Shown piece by piece: positions 26,688-35,587 of a stretch of DNA of 64,000 nucleotides. Source of the stretch: Gemmatimonas sp. (GTDB lineage: Bacteria > Gemmatimonadota > Gemmatimonadetes > Gemmatimonadales > Gemmatimonadaceae). The stretch spans positions 248,001 through 312,000 of the forward strand of contig NZ_JAPZSK010000002.1 of the NCBI RefSeq assembly GCF_027531815.1. The letters run 5' to 3'. The position numbers were made by a program, and so were the translations under genes. How positions within the stretch are numbered: position 1 is the stretch's first letter; each line of letters begins with the position of its first letter. A model generated the notes under the pieces. The model had not been told where the DNA came from and ran no database searches. It saw nothing but the letters and a program-made list of their open reading frames with translations.

Positions 26688-27529
26688 CGCCCGCCATGCG
26701 CGCGACGGGGGGCCCGGACGCGCAGGCCGCGGCGGCGTTCATTCGTGGGCGGGTCGAGGGCGACTGGGCGGCCCCCGTGGCCGGCATCGTGCTGGGGTCA
26801 GGTCTCGGGGGGTTGGCGCAGCGGCTCGAGCAGGCGCTCCCCATCCCGTTCTCCCATATCCCCGGCTTCCCGGCAGCCACGGTAGCCGGTCATGCGGGGC
26901 AAGTGCTGCTGGGACGTCTCGCGGGCAGGCCGGTCGTCATGTTGGCGGGGCGTTTCCACATGTACGAGGGGCACCCGGCCTCTCTCGCGGCGTTCCCGGT
27001 GCGTGTGCTGCACGCGCTGGGCGCGTCGGTGTACATCGCGTCGAATGCGGCCGGCGGGGTGCGCCGTACCTTCGCACCGGGCGATCTGATGCTCGTTGCC
27101 GATCACATCAACCTGATGTTCCGCAATCCCCTCATCGGGCCCACCGAGCCGGGTGACGAGCGCTTTCCCGACATGTCCGATCCGTACGATCCGGCGCTGC
27201 GTGCGCTCATGCGTGAGGCAGCCTCGGCGGTCGGTGTTTCCCTGCAGGACGGGGTGTACTGCGGGCTGCTGGGACCGACCTACGAGACGCCGGCCGAGGT
27301 GCGCATGCTCGAGCGCCTTGGCGCCGATGCCGTGGGAATGTCCACGGTACCCGAGGTCATCATGGCGCGGGCCATCGGCATGCGCGTCGTGGCCGTCTCG
27401 TGCATCACCAACAAGGCCGCGGGACTATCGGTCGAACGACTCAGTCACGCCGAGGTGATGGAGGCGGGGAAGGCCGCCGGCGGCCAGTTCGAGGCCCTGA
27501 TCACCGAGTTCGTACGGCGACTCCCATAA
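26684..27529 (+). CDS. punA: purine nucleoside phosphorylase (trimeric type)
   Basis: Phosphorolysis of inosine and guanosine to base plus ribose-1-phosphate. 281 residues, the length of trimeric PNPs. Motifs: IVLGSGLGGLA (phosphate loop), VAGHAGQVLLG, LAGRFHMYEGH, IASNAAGGVRRTF, GPTYETPAEVRML, VGMSTVPEVIMA, and SCITNKAAGLS with the base-binding Asn. ATG at 26684 overlaps the add stop. Last gene of the operon nucleotidase - small protein - ADA - PNP. With Glu/Asn-type base-site residues it should prefer 6-oxopurines, which matches the deaminase ahead of it. Confidence 0.95.
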   Translation: MTPAMRATGGPDAQAAAAFIRGRVEGDWAAPVAGIVLGSGLGGLAQRLEQALPIPFSHIPGFPAATVAGHAGQVLLGRLAGRPVVMLAGRFHMYEGHPASLAAFPVRVLHALGASVYIASNAAGGVRRTFAPGDLMLVADHINLMFRNPLIGPTEPGDERFPDMSDPYDPALRALMREAASAVGVSLQDGVYCGLLGPTYETPAEVRMLERLGADAVGMSTVPEVIMARAIGMRVVAVSCITNKAAGLSVERLSHAEVMEAGKAAGGQFEALITEFVRRLP

Positions 27530-27531
27530 CG

Positions 27532-28386
27532 TTAGCGCCGCGGAGCCGGTGAGCGGGGCAGCGCTGCCAGACGTTCCTTGAAGCGCTGGAAGCTGCGCGA
27601 ATCGCGCGTGAGCGAGCGCAGCACGACCGGGTCGATCCGGTCGATTTCCTCTTCGGTGGTGCGAATGCGGCTCTCCTCCACGGGGTGCGAGGCAAACCAG
27701 GCCTCCACCGACCCAGGATTGCGCTCGCGTTCGCGCAGCAGGATGCGGAACATGCTGGGCATGCCGCGCGGATCGATGCCGGCTCGCGTCACATACTTCA
27801 CGCCGAAACGATCGGACTCGGTCTCATCGTCCCGGCTGAACTTGGCAAAGCCGGCCTGCGCCAGCACCGATACCCCCGTACCGGCGAGGCCCTGACAGAA
27901 GGCGGGGGCCAGAATGCACCCGATGCTGAGACCGTAGTTGGCGCGCTGCGCGGCGGCCATCTGCTTCATGCTGTGCCGCTGTGTGACGTGGGCAATCTCG
28001 TGCCCCAGCACGCCGGCAAGCTCCGACATGTTGGTGGTGCGCTCGATGAGCCCGCGGTTCACGTAGATGTGCCCCCCCGGTACCGCGAAGGCATTGATCT
28101 CGGGCTGGTCGACGACATTGAAGCGCCAGGTGAGACTGCGATCGTCCACGACCCGCGCGATGGAATCACCCAGCACGTTGATGTAGCGCACGACCTCCGG
28201 GTCGCGCACCATGGGTAGCTGCTGCTCGATCTGCTGCGCATACTGGCTGCCCATCTCCAACTCCTGGGCCGTGCCGGGAACACACGCCCCCCCGACCACC
28301 AGGGCGCCCACGGCCACACCGCGCTGCAGGCGCCTGGTGACCCTGCCGGCGTCTGCGCTGCTACCCCACGCCCCGTTTCCCGCCAT
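27532..28386 (-). CDS. M48-family metalloprotease, exported
   Basis: 284 residues. A hydrophobic N-terminal segment (~23-40) ends VVGGAC, a marginal lipobox (Cys35), so it may be a lipoprotein. Zinc site His129-Glu130-His133 (LGHEIAHVTQRHSM), with the third ligand in the ETESDRFG helix (~Glu190). FAVPGGHIYVNRGL is the conserved M48 segment before it. This is the BepA/LoiP-type periplasmic subgroup, involved in envelope protein quality control. A good ribosome site (GGAGGGA) precedes the ATG. Its stop lies 2 bases from the PNP stop, end to end. Confidence 0.92.
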   Translation of the reverse strand: MAGNGAWGSSADAGRVTRRLQRGVAVGALVVGGACVPGTAQELEMGSQYAQQIEQQLPMVRDPEVVRYINVLGDSIARVVDDRSLTWRFNVVDQPEINAFAVPGGHIYVNRGLIERTTNMSELAGVLGHEIAHVTQRHSMKQMAAAQRANYGLSIGCILAPAFCQGLAGTGVSVLAQAGFAKFSRDDETESDRFGVKYVTRAGIDPRGMPSMFRILLRERERNPGSVEAWFASHPVEESRIRTTEEEIDRIDPVVLRSLTRDSRSFQRFKERLAALPRSPAPRR

Positions 28387-28489
28387 ATTCCCTCCGCCGT
28401 GGCACTGCCACTGTTGTGCGCGGCCCGAAGGCCGCTGCTGCGCATCCGTGACTTACTACCCGCGAACTCCGCGCGTTGTCCCCATTTTG

Positions 28490-29275
28490 GTGAAGCTACT
28501 CACACTCGCCCGTGACCTGCAGCGTCGGAAGGGCCGCGAACGGCAGCACCGGTTCGTGGCCGAAGGCGTGCGTACGGTGGAGGCGCTGCTCGCCTCCCCG
28601 CTCACGGTAACCGGCCTGCTGGTCACCGATGCGCTGCCAGGGCAGGCACGTGGATTGGCGCTGCTGCAGCAGGCGGAAACGCGCGGGGTGCCGGTGCAGG
28701 TGGTGACGGGGGACGAGCTGGCCAGTGCCAGCGACACCGACGCGCCGCAGGGGGTGCTGGCGGTGGCCGACATCCCCTCGGCGGCCTCCCTCGCCCCAAA
28801 CGCCGGCGCGCGCTACCTGGTGCTCGACGCCCTGCAGGATCCGGGCAACGTGGGCACGGTGGTGCGTACCGCTGCCGCGCTTGGGGTCACCGCGACCATC
28901 GCCCTGCCCGGCACCGTCGATTTCTGGAACGCCAAGGTCGTGCGCAGCAGCATGGGCGCGCTCTTTCATCATCCCGTGGCCACCATGGAGTGGAACGAAC
29001 TGGCGGCCTTCCTTGCGCAGCACCGGGTTGCGCTCTGGGCTGCGGACCTCGAGGGGGATCCGCTTCCCGAGGTGGCGGCCGGCGCACTCCCCGAACGGCT
29101 GGCGCTGGTGGTGAGCAACGAGGGGGCGGGGGTGTCCCCTCACGTGGCGGCCGCGGTCGAACGCCGGCTGCGCATTCCCATGGCCAAAACGGTGGAATCG
29201 TTCAACGTGGCGGCCGCTGCGGCCATCGTGCTCTACGCACTCGGCGTGGCGCAGCCGGCCGCTCGGTCGTCTTGA
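28490..29275 (+). CDS. SpoU/TrmH-family RNA 2'-O-methyltransferase
   Basis: 261 residues from the GTG at 28490, which gives the family-typical opening VKLLTLARDLQRRKGRERQ (initiator Met). Longer starts exist upstream but have no similarity. N-terminal substrate-binding domain (RFVAEGVRTVEALL), then the knotted SPOUT domain with motif 1 LDALQDPGNVGTVVRTAAALG (in parts), motif 2 LVVSNEGAGVSP and motif 3 IPMAKTVESFNVAAAAAI. Probable target is 23S rRNA ribose (RlmB-like or TsnR-like); the exact site is unknown. The prepilin peptidase starts 4 bases after its stop. Confidence 0.9.
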   Translation: MKLLTLARDLQRRKGRERQHRFVAEGVRTVEALLASPLTVTGLLVTDALPGQARGLALLQQAETRGVPVQVVTGDELASASDTDAPQGVLAVADIPSAASLAPNAGARYLVLDALQDPGNVGTVVRTAAALGVTATIALPGTVDFWNAKVVRSSMGALFHHPVATMEWNELAAFLAQHRVALWAADLEGDPLPEVAAGALPERLALVVSNEGAGVSPHVAAAVERRLRIPMAKTVESFNVAAAAAIVLYALGVAQPAARSS

Positions 29276-29279
29276 CGGC

Positions 29280-30200
29280 ATGCAAGGATCGCCCCCGTTC
29301 GCCCCCGCCGTTGCTGATTCGGCCGCCCTCGGCGGTCTCTTCAGCGCCCCCGCGCTCGCGCTGTTCCCACTCACGGAGCTGCTGCTGGTGCTGCTCCCGG
29401 TCTTCGTGGTGGGGGCCTGCCTCGGGTCGTTCCTCAACGTGTGCATTGCGCGCTGGCCGCTCGAACTGAGCGTGGTGCGTCCGCGGTCGCGGTGCCCGCG
29501 CTGCGAACGGCAGATCCGCTGGTTCGAGAACATCCCCGTACTCAGCTGGCTGCTCCTGCGCGGCAAATGTGGCGGCTGTGCGTTGCCCATCTCCGTCCAG
29601 TACCCGCTGATCGAAGTGATCGTGGGGCTGGTGTGGGTGGCGGCGGTGTACCACGTCGGGGTCACGCTCGAAGCCGTGCGGGTGGCCACCTTCGCCACGC
29701 TGCTCCTGGGGATCGCCGTCACCGACGCCAAGCATTACCTCATCCCCGACGGGTTCACCGTCTCGGGGCTGCTGCTCATGCTGCTCTTCGCCTTCGCCAA
29801 CTTCTTCGTGGGCGAGTCCTCGCACTTCGTCTCGCCCTGGCCGGCAATCCTTGGCGCCTGTGTCGGTGCCGGCGCCATCACGATCATCGGGTGGCTGGCC
29901 GAGGTGATCATGAAGCGCGAGGCCATGGGGTTCGGGGACACGACCCTCATGGCGGTGGTGGGGGCGGCCGTGGGCGCCGAACGCTCGCTGCTCACCATCG
30001 TCGCGGGCGCCTTCGTGGGGGCCGTCACGTTCCTGCTGATCGTGGGACCCATCGTGAAGCTGCGCGCGAGTCGACGCGGTGAGGAATTCGCTTTCCCTGA
30101 CGTCCCCTTTGGCGTCTTCCTTGCGCCCGGTGCAATGCTCACCTTGCTTTGGGGTGATGCGCTGATCCGCTGGTACATCGAGCGCGCATTCTCTGCCTGA
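29280..30200 (+). CDS. pilD: prepilin peptidase / N-methyltransferase (A24 family)
   Basis: Inner-membrane aspartic protease that trims type IV prepilins or pseudopilins, and usually also N-methylates them. 306 residues, about eight membrane segments. FVVGACLGSFLNVCIARWP starts the family domain. The cytoplasmic zinc loop has CPRCERQIRW and GKCGGCALPIS (four Cys). Catalytic Asp residues lie in VTDAKHYLIPDG and GFGDTTLMAV. The ~30-residue N-terminal stretch is longer than in E. coli. No pilin genes lie in this window. It is followed 8 bases later by a lipoprotein gene. Confidence 0.94.
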   Translation: MQGSPPFAPAVADSAALGGLFSAPALALFPLTELLLVLLPVFVVGACLGSFLNVCIARWPLELSVVRPRSRCPRCERQIRWFENIPVLSWLLLRGKCGGCALPISVQYPLIEVIVGLVWVAAVYHVGVTLEAVRVATFATLLLGIAVTDAKHYLIPDGFTVSGLLLMLLFAFANFFVGESSHFVSPWPAILGACVGAGAITIIGWLAEVIMKREAMGFGDTTLMAVVGAAVGAERSLLTIVAGAFVGAVTFLLIVGPIVKLRASRRGEEFAFPDVPFGVFLAPGAMLTLLWGDALIRWYIERAFSA

Positions 30201-30208
30201 CCTTGCCC

Positions 30209-31528
30209 ATGATCCATTCGCTCCGTTCGTCGCGCATTTGCGCGGTGGCATTCGTTCTGGTGGCCTCCGTCATCGCGGCCTGCGGCGACACGCCGAAGAA
30301 TGGCGAGGGCCCCTATGCCGACCTTGTGGCCGAGTTCGTGCCCAAGATCGAGCGGGAAATGGGGCTACCCTTCAAGACGCCGCCCAAGGTGGAGCAGCGT
30401 TCGCGCGACGAAGTGGCGGTGTTCGTGCGCAAGCAGCTCGAAAGCGACCGTGGGCGCGCCCAGGTGGTCGGACAGGAGGCCGCATACAAGCTGCTCGGCC
30501 TCGTGCCCGATACAATGCAGCTTGGCGTACTCCTGCAGCGACTGCTGGAGGAGCAGATCGTGGGGTATTACGACCCTGCCACCAAGGTGCTCTATGTGGT
30601 GGAGGGGGCGCCCGACGCGCTGCTCAAGCAGACGGTCTCGCACGAACTGGTGCACGCATTGCAGGACCAGTACGTGAAGATCGATTCCATCCAGGCACGG
30701 GTGGACGACGGCGATCGCCAGGTGGCGGCGCAGGCGGTGCTGGAAGGGCAGGCGGTGTTCATGCAGCTGCGCATCGACGCCAACGCCGGGCCCATGCTCA
30801 GGGAGCCGGGCGGCTGGGATCGCATTCGCGACATGATCCGCGAGGGCTCGGTCGGGATGCCGGTCTTCGCGTCGGCACCACGCGCCGTGCGTGAGGGGTT
30901 GCTCTTTCCCTACCTTGGCGGGGCCGACTTCGTGCGGCGCTTCGTCACCGTGCGGCCGGAGAAGGAACTCCTGACCGACCTGCCGGTCTCCACCAAGCAG
31001 ATCCTCAGCGACTCGGCCTACTTCGGTGGCGGGACGAATGGTCGTGACGTGCCCGTGCGGGTCACGTTGCCGGCGCCGAGCTCGGGAGAGGTGATGTACA
31101 GCAACACCTTCGGCGAGTTCGAAACGCGACTGGCGCTGGTGCAGCACATCAAGGACGATGAGCTCGCCCGGCGCGCCGCCACCGGCGTGGACGGAGACCG
31201 CTATGCGGTCATTCGTACCGCGCAGGGACAAGCGCTCGTCTGGGCCTCCGCGTGGGATTCCCCGGCGGATGCGGCGGAGTTTCTGGATGCCATGGGGGAC
31301 GCGGCGCGTCGGCGCTATGAGCTGCCCAAGCCGGATCTCGCCGCCGGGAGTACGACCCGTCGCTTCGACGTGGCTGCGACGCCGACGCGCAGCGCGCGCA
31401 CGGTGACGCTGAGTTTGGAACAGGTGAACGGAAAACCCGTAGTGCTCTACATGGACCTTCCTGCCGCTGTTTCGGCTCCCATCGATCCGTCCCGCATCGT
31501 GGTGGACAGCCCGGCCGGCGGCCGCTGA
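30209..31528 (+). CDS. HExxH lipoprotein, putative zinc metallopeptidase
   Basis: 439 residues with a lipoprotein signal (VIAAC, Cys25). A zinc-peptidase motif His145-Glu146-x-x-His149 (VSHELVHALQDQY) is followed about 30 residues later by AQAVLEGQAVF, whose Glu179 could be the third ligand, as in gluzincins. Upstream is a helical segment with EEQIVGYYDPATKVLYVVEG, a usual strand-loop before such a site. The C-terminal half is mixed alpha/beta, with no recognised domain. ATG at 30209 chosen over a TTG at 30203. Probably in one transcript with trmH-pilD. I do not know its substrate; protease activity is inferred from the motif only. Confidence 0.8.
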   Translation: MIHSLRSSRICAVAFVLVASVIAACGDTPKNGEGPYADLVAEFVPKIEREMGLPFKTPPKVEQRSRDEVAVFVRKQLESDRGRAQVVGQEAAYKLLGLVPDTMQLGVLLQRLLEEQIVGYYDPATKVLYVVEGAPDALLKQTVSHELVHALQDQYVKIDSIQARVDDGDRQVAAQAVLEGQAVFMQLRIDANAGPMLREPGGWDRIRDMIREGSVGMPVFASAPRAVREGLLFPYLGGADFVRRFVTVRPEKELLTDLPVSTKQILSDSAYFGGGTNGRDVPVRVTLPAPSSGEVMYSNTFGEFETRLALVQHIKDDELARRAATGVDGDRYAVIRTAQGQALVWASAWDSPADAAEFLDAMGDAARRRYELPKPDLAAGSTTRRFDVAATPTRSARTVTLSLEQVNGKPVVLYMDLPAAVSAPIDPSRIVVDSPAGGR

Positions 31529-31560
31529 CCTCTCCGACCGGGGACGGGCACGACGCGCCC

Positions 31561-32877
31561 ATGAACAATCCTGCTCCGCTGGGGCCCCGCGCGGCCGACG
31601 ACGCCCTGCCGGCAGCGCTGCGCATCACCCCCGACGACGAAGTGCGTCGCGTGCGTCTCGCGCAGATGAAGCGGGCCGCCACCATGATGCTGGTGGTGGT
31701 GGCCGGGGTGTTCGTCGCGGCCCGTGTGTACGAGGCGCAGTATCCGTGGTTGGGCTATCTGCGCGCCTTCGCTGAAGCGGCCATGGTGGGGGGCATTGCC
31801 GACTGGTTCGCGGTGACCGCCCTCTTTCGCCACCCGCTGGGCATTCCCATTCCGCACACCGCCATCGTGCCCGCGCGCAAGGATCGCATCGGGACGGCGC
31901 TGGGCAACTTTGTGCAACGCAACTTCCTTACGCGCGAAGTCGTGGCGAGCAAGCTGGGCGCCATGAAGCTGGGGGAGCGGGCGGCGGCGTGGGTGGCCCG
32001 GCCGGAGAACAGCCGCCGACTGGCGCGCGCCGCTGCGCATGGGCTGTCCGGTGCGGTCGGGGTGCTGCGCGACGACGAGGTGCAGGCGCTCGTGGACCGC
32101 GGCATCGTGGCCCGTCTGCGCCGTCTGCAGGCGGCGCCGCTGGCCGCCAAGACGTTCGAGCTGCTCACCGCGGACGGACGGCATCAGACGCTGCTCGACG
32201 ATGCCCTGCGGCTCGCGGCGCGTTTCCTCGACGAGAACGAGGAGATGATCCGTGCGCGCATCCGGCAGGAGAGCCCGTGGTGGGTGCCGGGCGCCGTGGA
32301 GAACCGGTTGGGTGACAAGATCGTGAGTGGTGTGGAGGCGACGCTCGTGGCCGTGGCCGCCGATCCGGCGCACCCGCTGCGGAAGCGCTACGACGAGGCC
32401 GTCGAGCGCTTCGTGCAGAACCTGCGCGAGAATCCCGCGACCATTGCCCGTGCCGAGCAGATCAAGCTGGAGCTGCTCGACCATCCCGGCGTGGCCGAAT
32501 TCTCACGGGAGGTGTGGGGCGACGTGAAGTTGCGTCTGGCGCAGTATGCCGAACGGCTGGCCACCGAAACGGAAGCCGAGCCCGATCAGCTGGAGCGATG
32601 GCTGGCGGGGCTGGGCGAAAAGGTGCTCGCCGATCCCGCCCTGGCCGACAAGGTGAATGGCTGGGTGGTGGAGCTCGTGACCTATTCGGTGGAGCAGGCG
32701 CGCGAGGAGGTGGCCGCGCTGATCGCGACTACGGTGGCCGCGTGGGACGCCGATGCGACCTCGCGCAAGATCGAACTGCAGATCGGTCGCGATCTGCAGT
32801 TCATCCGCATCAACGGCACGCTGGTTGGCGGCCTGGTGGGACTGCTGCTGTACGTGGTTGGCCAGTCGCTGGGCTGA
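31561..32877 (+). CDS. DUF445 membrane-associated protein
   Basis: 438 residues. Family pattern of DUF445: an N-terminal membrane segment (~40-55), MVGGIADWFAVTALFRHPLG with IPIPHTAIVPARKDRIG right after it, a long helical middle (GNFVQRNFLTREVV; ALRLAARFLDENEEM), and a C-terminal membrane segment (INGTLVGGLVGLLLYVVGQ). The topology of two anchors with a large helical domain between is typical. Function of the family is unknown, with proposed roles in membrane organisation. Convergent with lon, with 4 bases between the stops. Confidence 0.92.
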   Translation: MNNPAPLGPRAADDALPAALRITPDDEVRRVRLAQMKRAATMMLVVVAGVFVAARVYEAQYPWLGYLRAFAEAAMVGGIADWFAVTALFRHPLGIPIPHTAIVPARKDRIGTALGNFVQRNFLTREVVASKLGAMKLGERAAAWVARPENSRRLARAAAHGLSGAVGVLRDDEVQALVDRGIVARLRRLQAAPLAAKTFELLTADGRHQTLLDDALRLAARFLDENEEMIRARIRQESPWWVPGAVENRLGDKIVSGVEATLVAVAADPAHPLRKRYDEAVERFVQNLRENPATIARAEQIKLELLDHPGVAEFSREVWGDVKLRLAQYAERLATETEAEPDQLERWLAGLGEKVLADPALADKVNGWVVELVTYSVEQAREEVAALIATTVAAWDADATSRKIELQIGRDLQFIRINGTLVGGLVGLLLYVVGQSLG

Positions 32878-32886
32878 CCGGTCAGC
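32873..32886. repeat. 14-bp palindrome holding both stop codons
   Basis: GCTGACCGGTCAGC is a perfect palindrome. It contains the TGA of the DUF445 gene and, on the other strand, the TGA of lon. Confidence 0.8.
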
Positions 32887-35332
32887 GCAAGTCGGCGGGT
32901 ACCGCCCGCGACTTGCGGCCGGTTGGCGTGGCGCGGCTCTCCACCTTGTCGGCCGGGTGCCTGGTCGGGTGCGGCAGCAGGGCGAGATGCAGTACCTCGT
33001 CCATCGTGCTGGCAAAGGTGAAGGCCATCTTCTCGCGCACCTCCTGCGGCACATCACGCACGTCCTTCTCGTTCCCCTTGGGCAGAATGACTTCGCGCAG
33101 CCCGGCACGATAGGCCGCCAGCACCTTCTCCTTCACGCCACCGATCTCCAGCACCTTGCCCCGCAGCGTGACCTCGCCGGTCAGGGCCAGGTCGCGACGT
33201 ACTGGCCGCCTCGACAGGGCGCTGGCCAGGGCGAGCGTGACAGCGATGCCGGCGGACGGACCGTCCTTGGGCACGGCACCGGCGGGGAAGTGCAGGTGCA
33301 TGTCGCTCTCGCGGAACTCCGACTCGGCAATGCTGAGGGTGGCGGCACGCGAGCGAACGAACGAATAGGCGGCCTCGGTGGACTCCCGCATCACATCGCC
33401 CAGCTGCCCGGTCACGGTGAGCTTGCCCACCCCCGGCATGCGCAGGGCTTCGATGGTCATCAGTTCACCGCCGGTGGCCGTCCACGCCAGGCCGGTCACG
33501 GCGCCGATCTCCGGCTCCTTCTCGGCCTCTTCCTGCGAGAAGCGCGGGGGGCCCAGCAGCTCCTCGGCACGCGCGGCACCGATCTCCCAGGTGCTCTCGT
33601 CGCCATCGGCCTTTGCGCGGGCCCGCTTGCGCATGAGGGTGGCGATGCTGCGCTCGAACGTGCGCAGCCCCGCCTCGCGTGAGTAGCGACTGGTGATGAA
33701 GCCCAGGACCGCCTCGGAGATGTGCAGGTCCTCCGGGGTGAGTCCGTGGTCGTCGAGGAGGCACGGGATGAGATACCGCTGCGCGATCTCCACCTTCTCC
33801 TCGATGGTATAGCCGGCGATGCGGATGACCTCCATGCGGTCGCGCAGGGGACCGGGAATATCGAAGAGATTATTGGCGGTGCAGATGAACAGCGTGCTCG
33901 ACAGGTCGAAGGGCAGATTCAGGTAATGATCGACGAAGGTCGTGTTCTGCGACGGATCGAGCACCTCGAGCATCGCCGCCGTGGGATCACCGGAGGACCC
34001 GCCGCTCGACATCTTGTCGATCTCGTCGATCATGATGACCGGATCGCGCACCTCCACGCGCCGGAGCGCCTGGATGAGCATGCCCGGCATGGCGCCCACG
34101 TAGGTGCGACGATGGCCGCGAATCTCCGCCTCGTCACGCACGCCGCCCACGGAGATGCGGTAGAAGGCGCGGCCGATGCTCTTGGCGATCGCCTCGCCAA
34201 GCGAGGTCTTGCCCGTGCCCGGTGGCCCCACGAGACAGAGAATGGGGCCCGTGGGATCGCCGCCCCGCAGCTTGCGGACCGCGAGGTACTCGATGATGCG
34301 CTCCTTGGCCTCATCGAGGCCGTAGTGCCGCTCTTCAAGCGCCTCCTCGACCTTGGCGAGCAGGATTTCCTCGTCATTGCCGCTGCGCGTGTGCCACGGC
34401 AAGGCCAGCACCCAGTCCAGATACGTGCGCAGCACCTGGTACTCGCTCGAGGCAGGCGAGAGCATGCGCAGGCGTTCGGTCTCGCGACGTGCCTCCGCCG
34501 CGACCTTCTCCGGCAGGTGCGCCTCGTCAATGCGGCGCAGCAGGTCGACCGACTCCTTCTCGTTCGGATCCGCCTCTCCCAGCTCGGACTGAATGGCGCG
34601 CAGCTGCTGGCGCAGGTAGAACTCGCGCTGGTGCTGCTCGATCTTGATTTCCGTCTGCTTCTTTACGTCCTCCATGACGCGTGCGCGTGCCACCTCGCGC
34701 TCGAGGCGCGACAGGATGAAGCGGATGCGCTGGCCGATGTCGAGGCGCTGCAGCACCTCCTCCTTGTCGGCGATGCGCAGGTTCATGTTCGTGGCGGCGA
34801 GATCGGCGAATCGTCCCGGGTCGGAGACGTTCATCTTGAGGATCTGCGGCACCTCGTTGGGAATGCGGTCGACCAGCTCGGCGAGCGTTTCGGCGGCGGT
34901 GACCGTACGCGCCACCAGCTCGTCGAGTTCGGCGGGGTCGGGGGGCGTTTCGCGGGCGCCCTGCACCTGCGCAATGGCGAACGGTTGCACCTGATCGATG
35001 CCCTCGATCGTGATGCGGCGGAGCCCCTGCAGGGTGATCTGGACCGTTTCCCCGGGCAGGTTGATGCGTTCGTGAACACGCGCGGCCACCCCCACCCGCC
35101 CCACGAAGCGCTGCGGATCGATGGCATCGTCGCCGTCACCGGAGGCCACCACCAGGGCCACCACCAGCCCCGATTCCTCGTGCGCCCGCAGCAGCGCCAG
35201 GTTTTCGGCTGCCCCCATTTGCACGGCGATCGTTCCCAGCGGATAGACGATCGTGGAGCGCAGGGCCATGAGCGGCAGCGACGGCGGCAGCTCCGCACGG
35301 AGGATCTCCTCCTTGCGCTGTCCGCGAGGCAT
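32882..35332 (-). CDS. lon: ATP-dependent protease La (Lon)
   Basis: Cytoplasmic AAA+ serine protease of 816 residues, full length. N-terminal LAN domain (~17-215, LPLMALRSTIVYPLG), a coiled helical region with EFYLRQQLRAIQSELGE, an AAA+ module with Walker A VGPPGTGKTSLGEAIAKS and Walker B MIDEIDKMSSG, and a C-terminal protease domain with Ser in KDGPSAGIAVTLAL and Lys in GGVKEKVLAAYRAGL. The ATG at 35332 matches the family start. The 255-base divergent gap to ffh holds its promoter; no clear heat-shock motif seen. A short basic tail (PTGRKSRAVPADLR) follows the protease domain. Confidence 0.97.
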   Translation of the reverse strand: MPRGQRKEEILRAELPPSLPLMALRSTIVYPLGTIAVQMGAAENLALLRAHEESGLVVALVVASGDGDDAIDPQRFVGRVGVAARVHERINLPGETVQITLQGLRRITIEGIDQVQPFAIAQVQGARETPPDPAELDELVARTVTAAETLAELVDRIPNEVPQILKMNVSDPGRFADLAATNMNLRIADKEEVLQRLDIGQRIRFILSRLEREVARARVMEDVKKQTEIKIEQHQREFYLRQQLRAIQSELGEADPNEKESVDLLRRIDEAHLPEKVAAEARRETERLRMLSPASSEYQVLRTYLDWVLALPWHTRSGNDEEILLAKVEEALEERHYGLDEAKERIIEYLAVRKLRGGDPTGPILCLVGPPGTGKTSLGEAIAKSIGRAFYRISVGGVRDEAEIRGHRRTYVGAMPGMLIQALRRVEVRDPVIMIDEIDKMSSGGSSGDPTAAMLEVLDPSQNTTFVDHYLNLPFDLSSTLFICTANNLFDIPGPLRDRMEVIRIAGYTIEEKVEIAQRYLIPCLLDDHGLTPEDLHISEAVLGFITSRYSREAGLRTFERSIATLMRKRARAKADGDESTWEIGAARAEELLGPPRFSQEEAEKEPEIGAVTGLAWTATGGELMTIEALRMPGVGKLTVTGQLGDVMRESTEAAYSFVRSRAATLSIAESEFRESDMHLHFPAGAVPKDGPSAGIAVTLALASALSRRPVRRDLALTGEVTLRGKVLEIGGVKEKVLAAYRAGLREVILPKGNEKDVRDVPQEVREKMAFTFASTMDEVLHLALLPHPTRHPADKVESRATPTGRKSRAVPADLR

Positions 35333-35587
35333 CGTGACGGCGGGGTACCGCGGGTTCTGTGAAGACACGGGCTGGCAGGAAGAGTGACAGCGTGATCCAG
35401 GAGCGGGCCAATCTAGGGCGCCGAAAAACGGGAGCAACGCGTGATTCCGACGCAAGTTGCGTCACCGGTGGCCCTCTCCGTCACCCCCCGGGAAAAATAG
35501 CGGTGCGCGGGGTCACGGAGGCGCCGGAAACGCATCTGGGGCGGCCAAGGGCCCGTCCGCCTTCCGGATCGATTACCTTTCCCCTCT

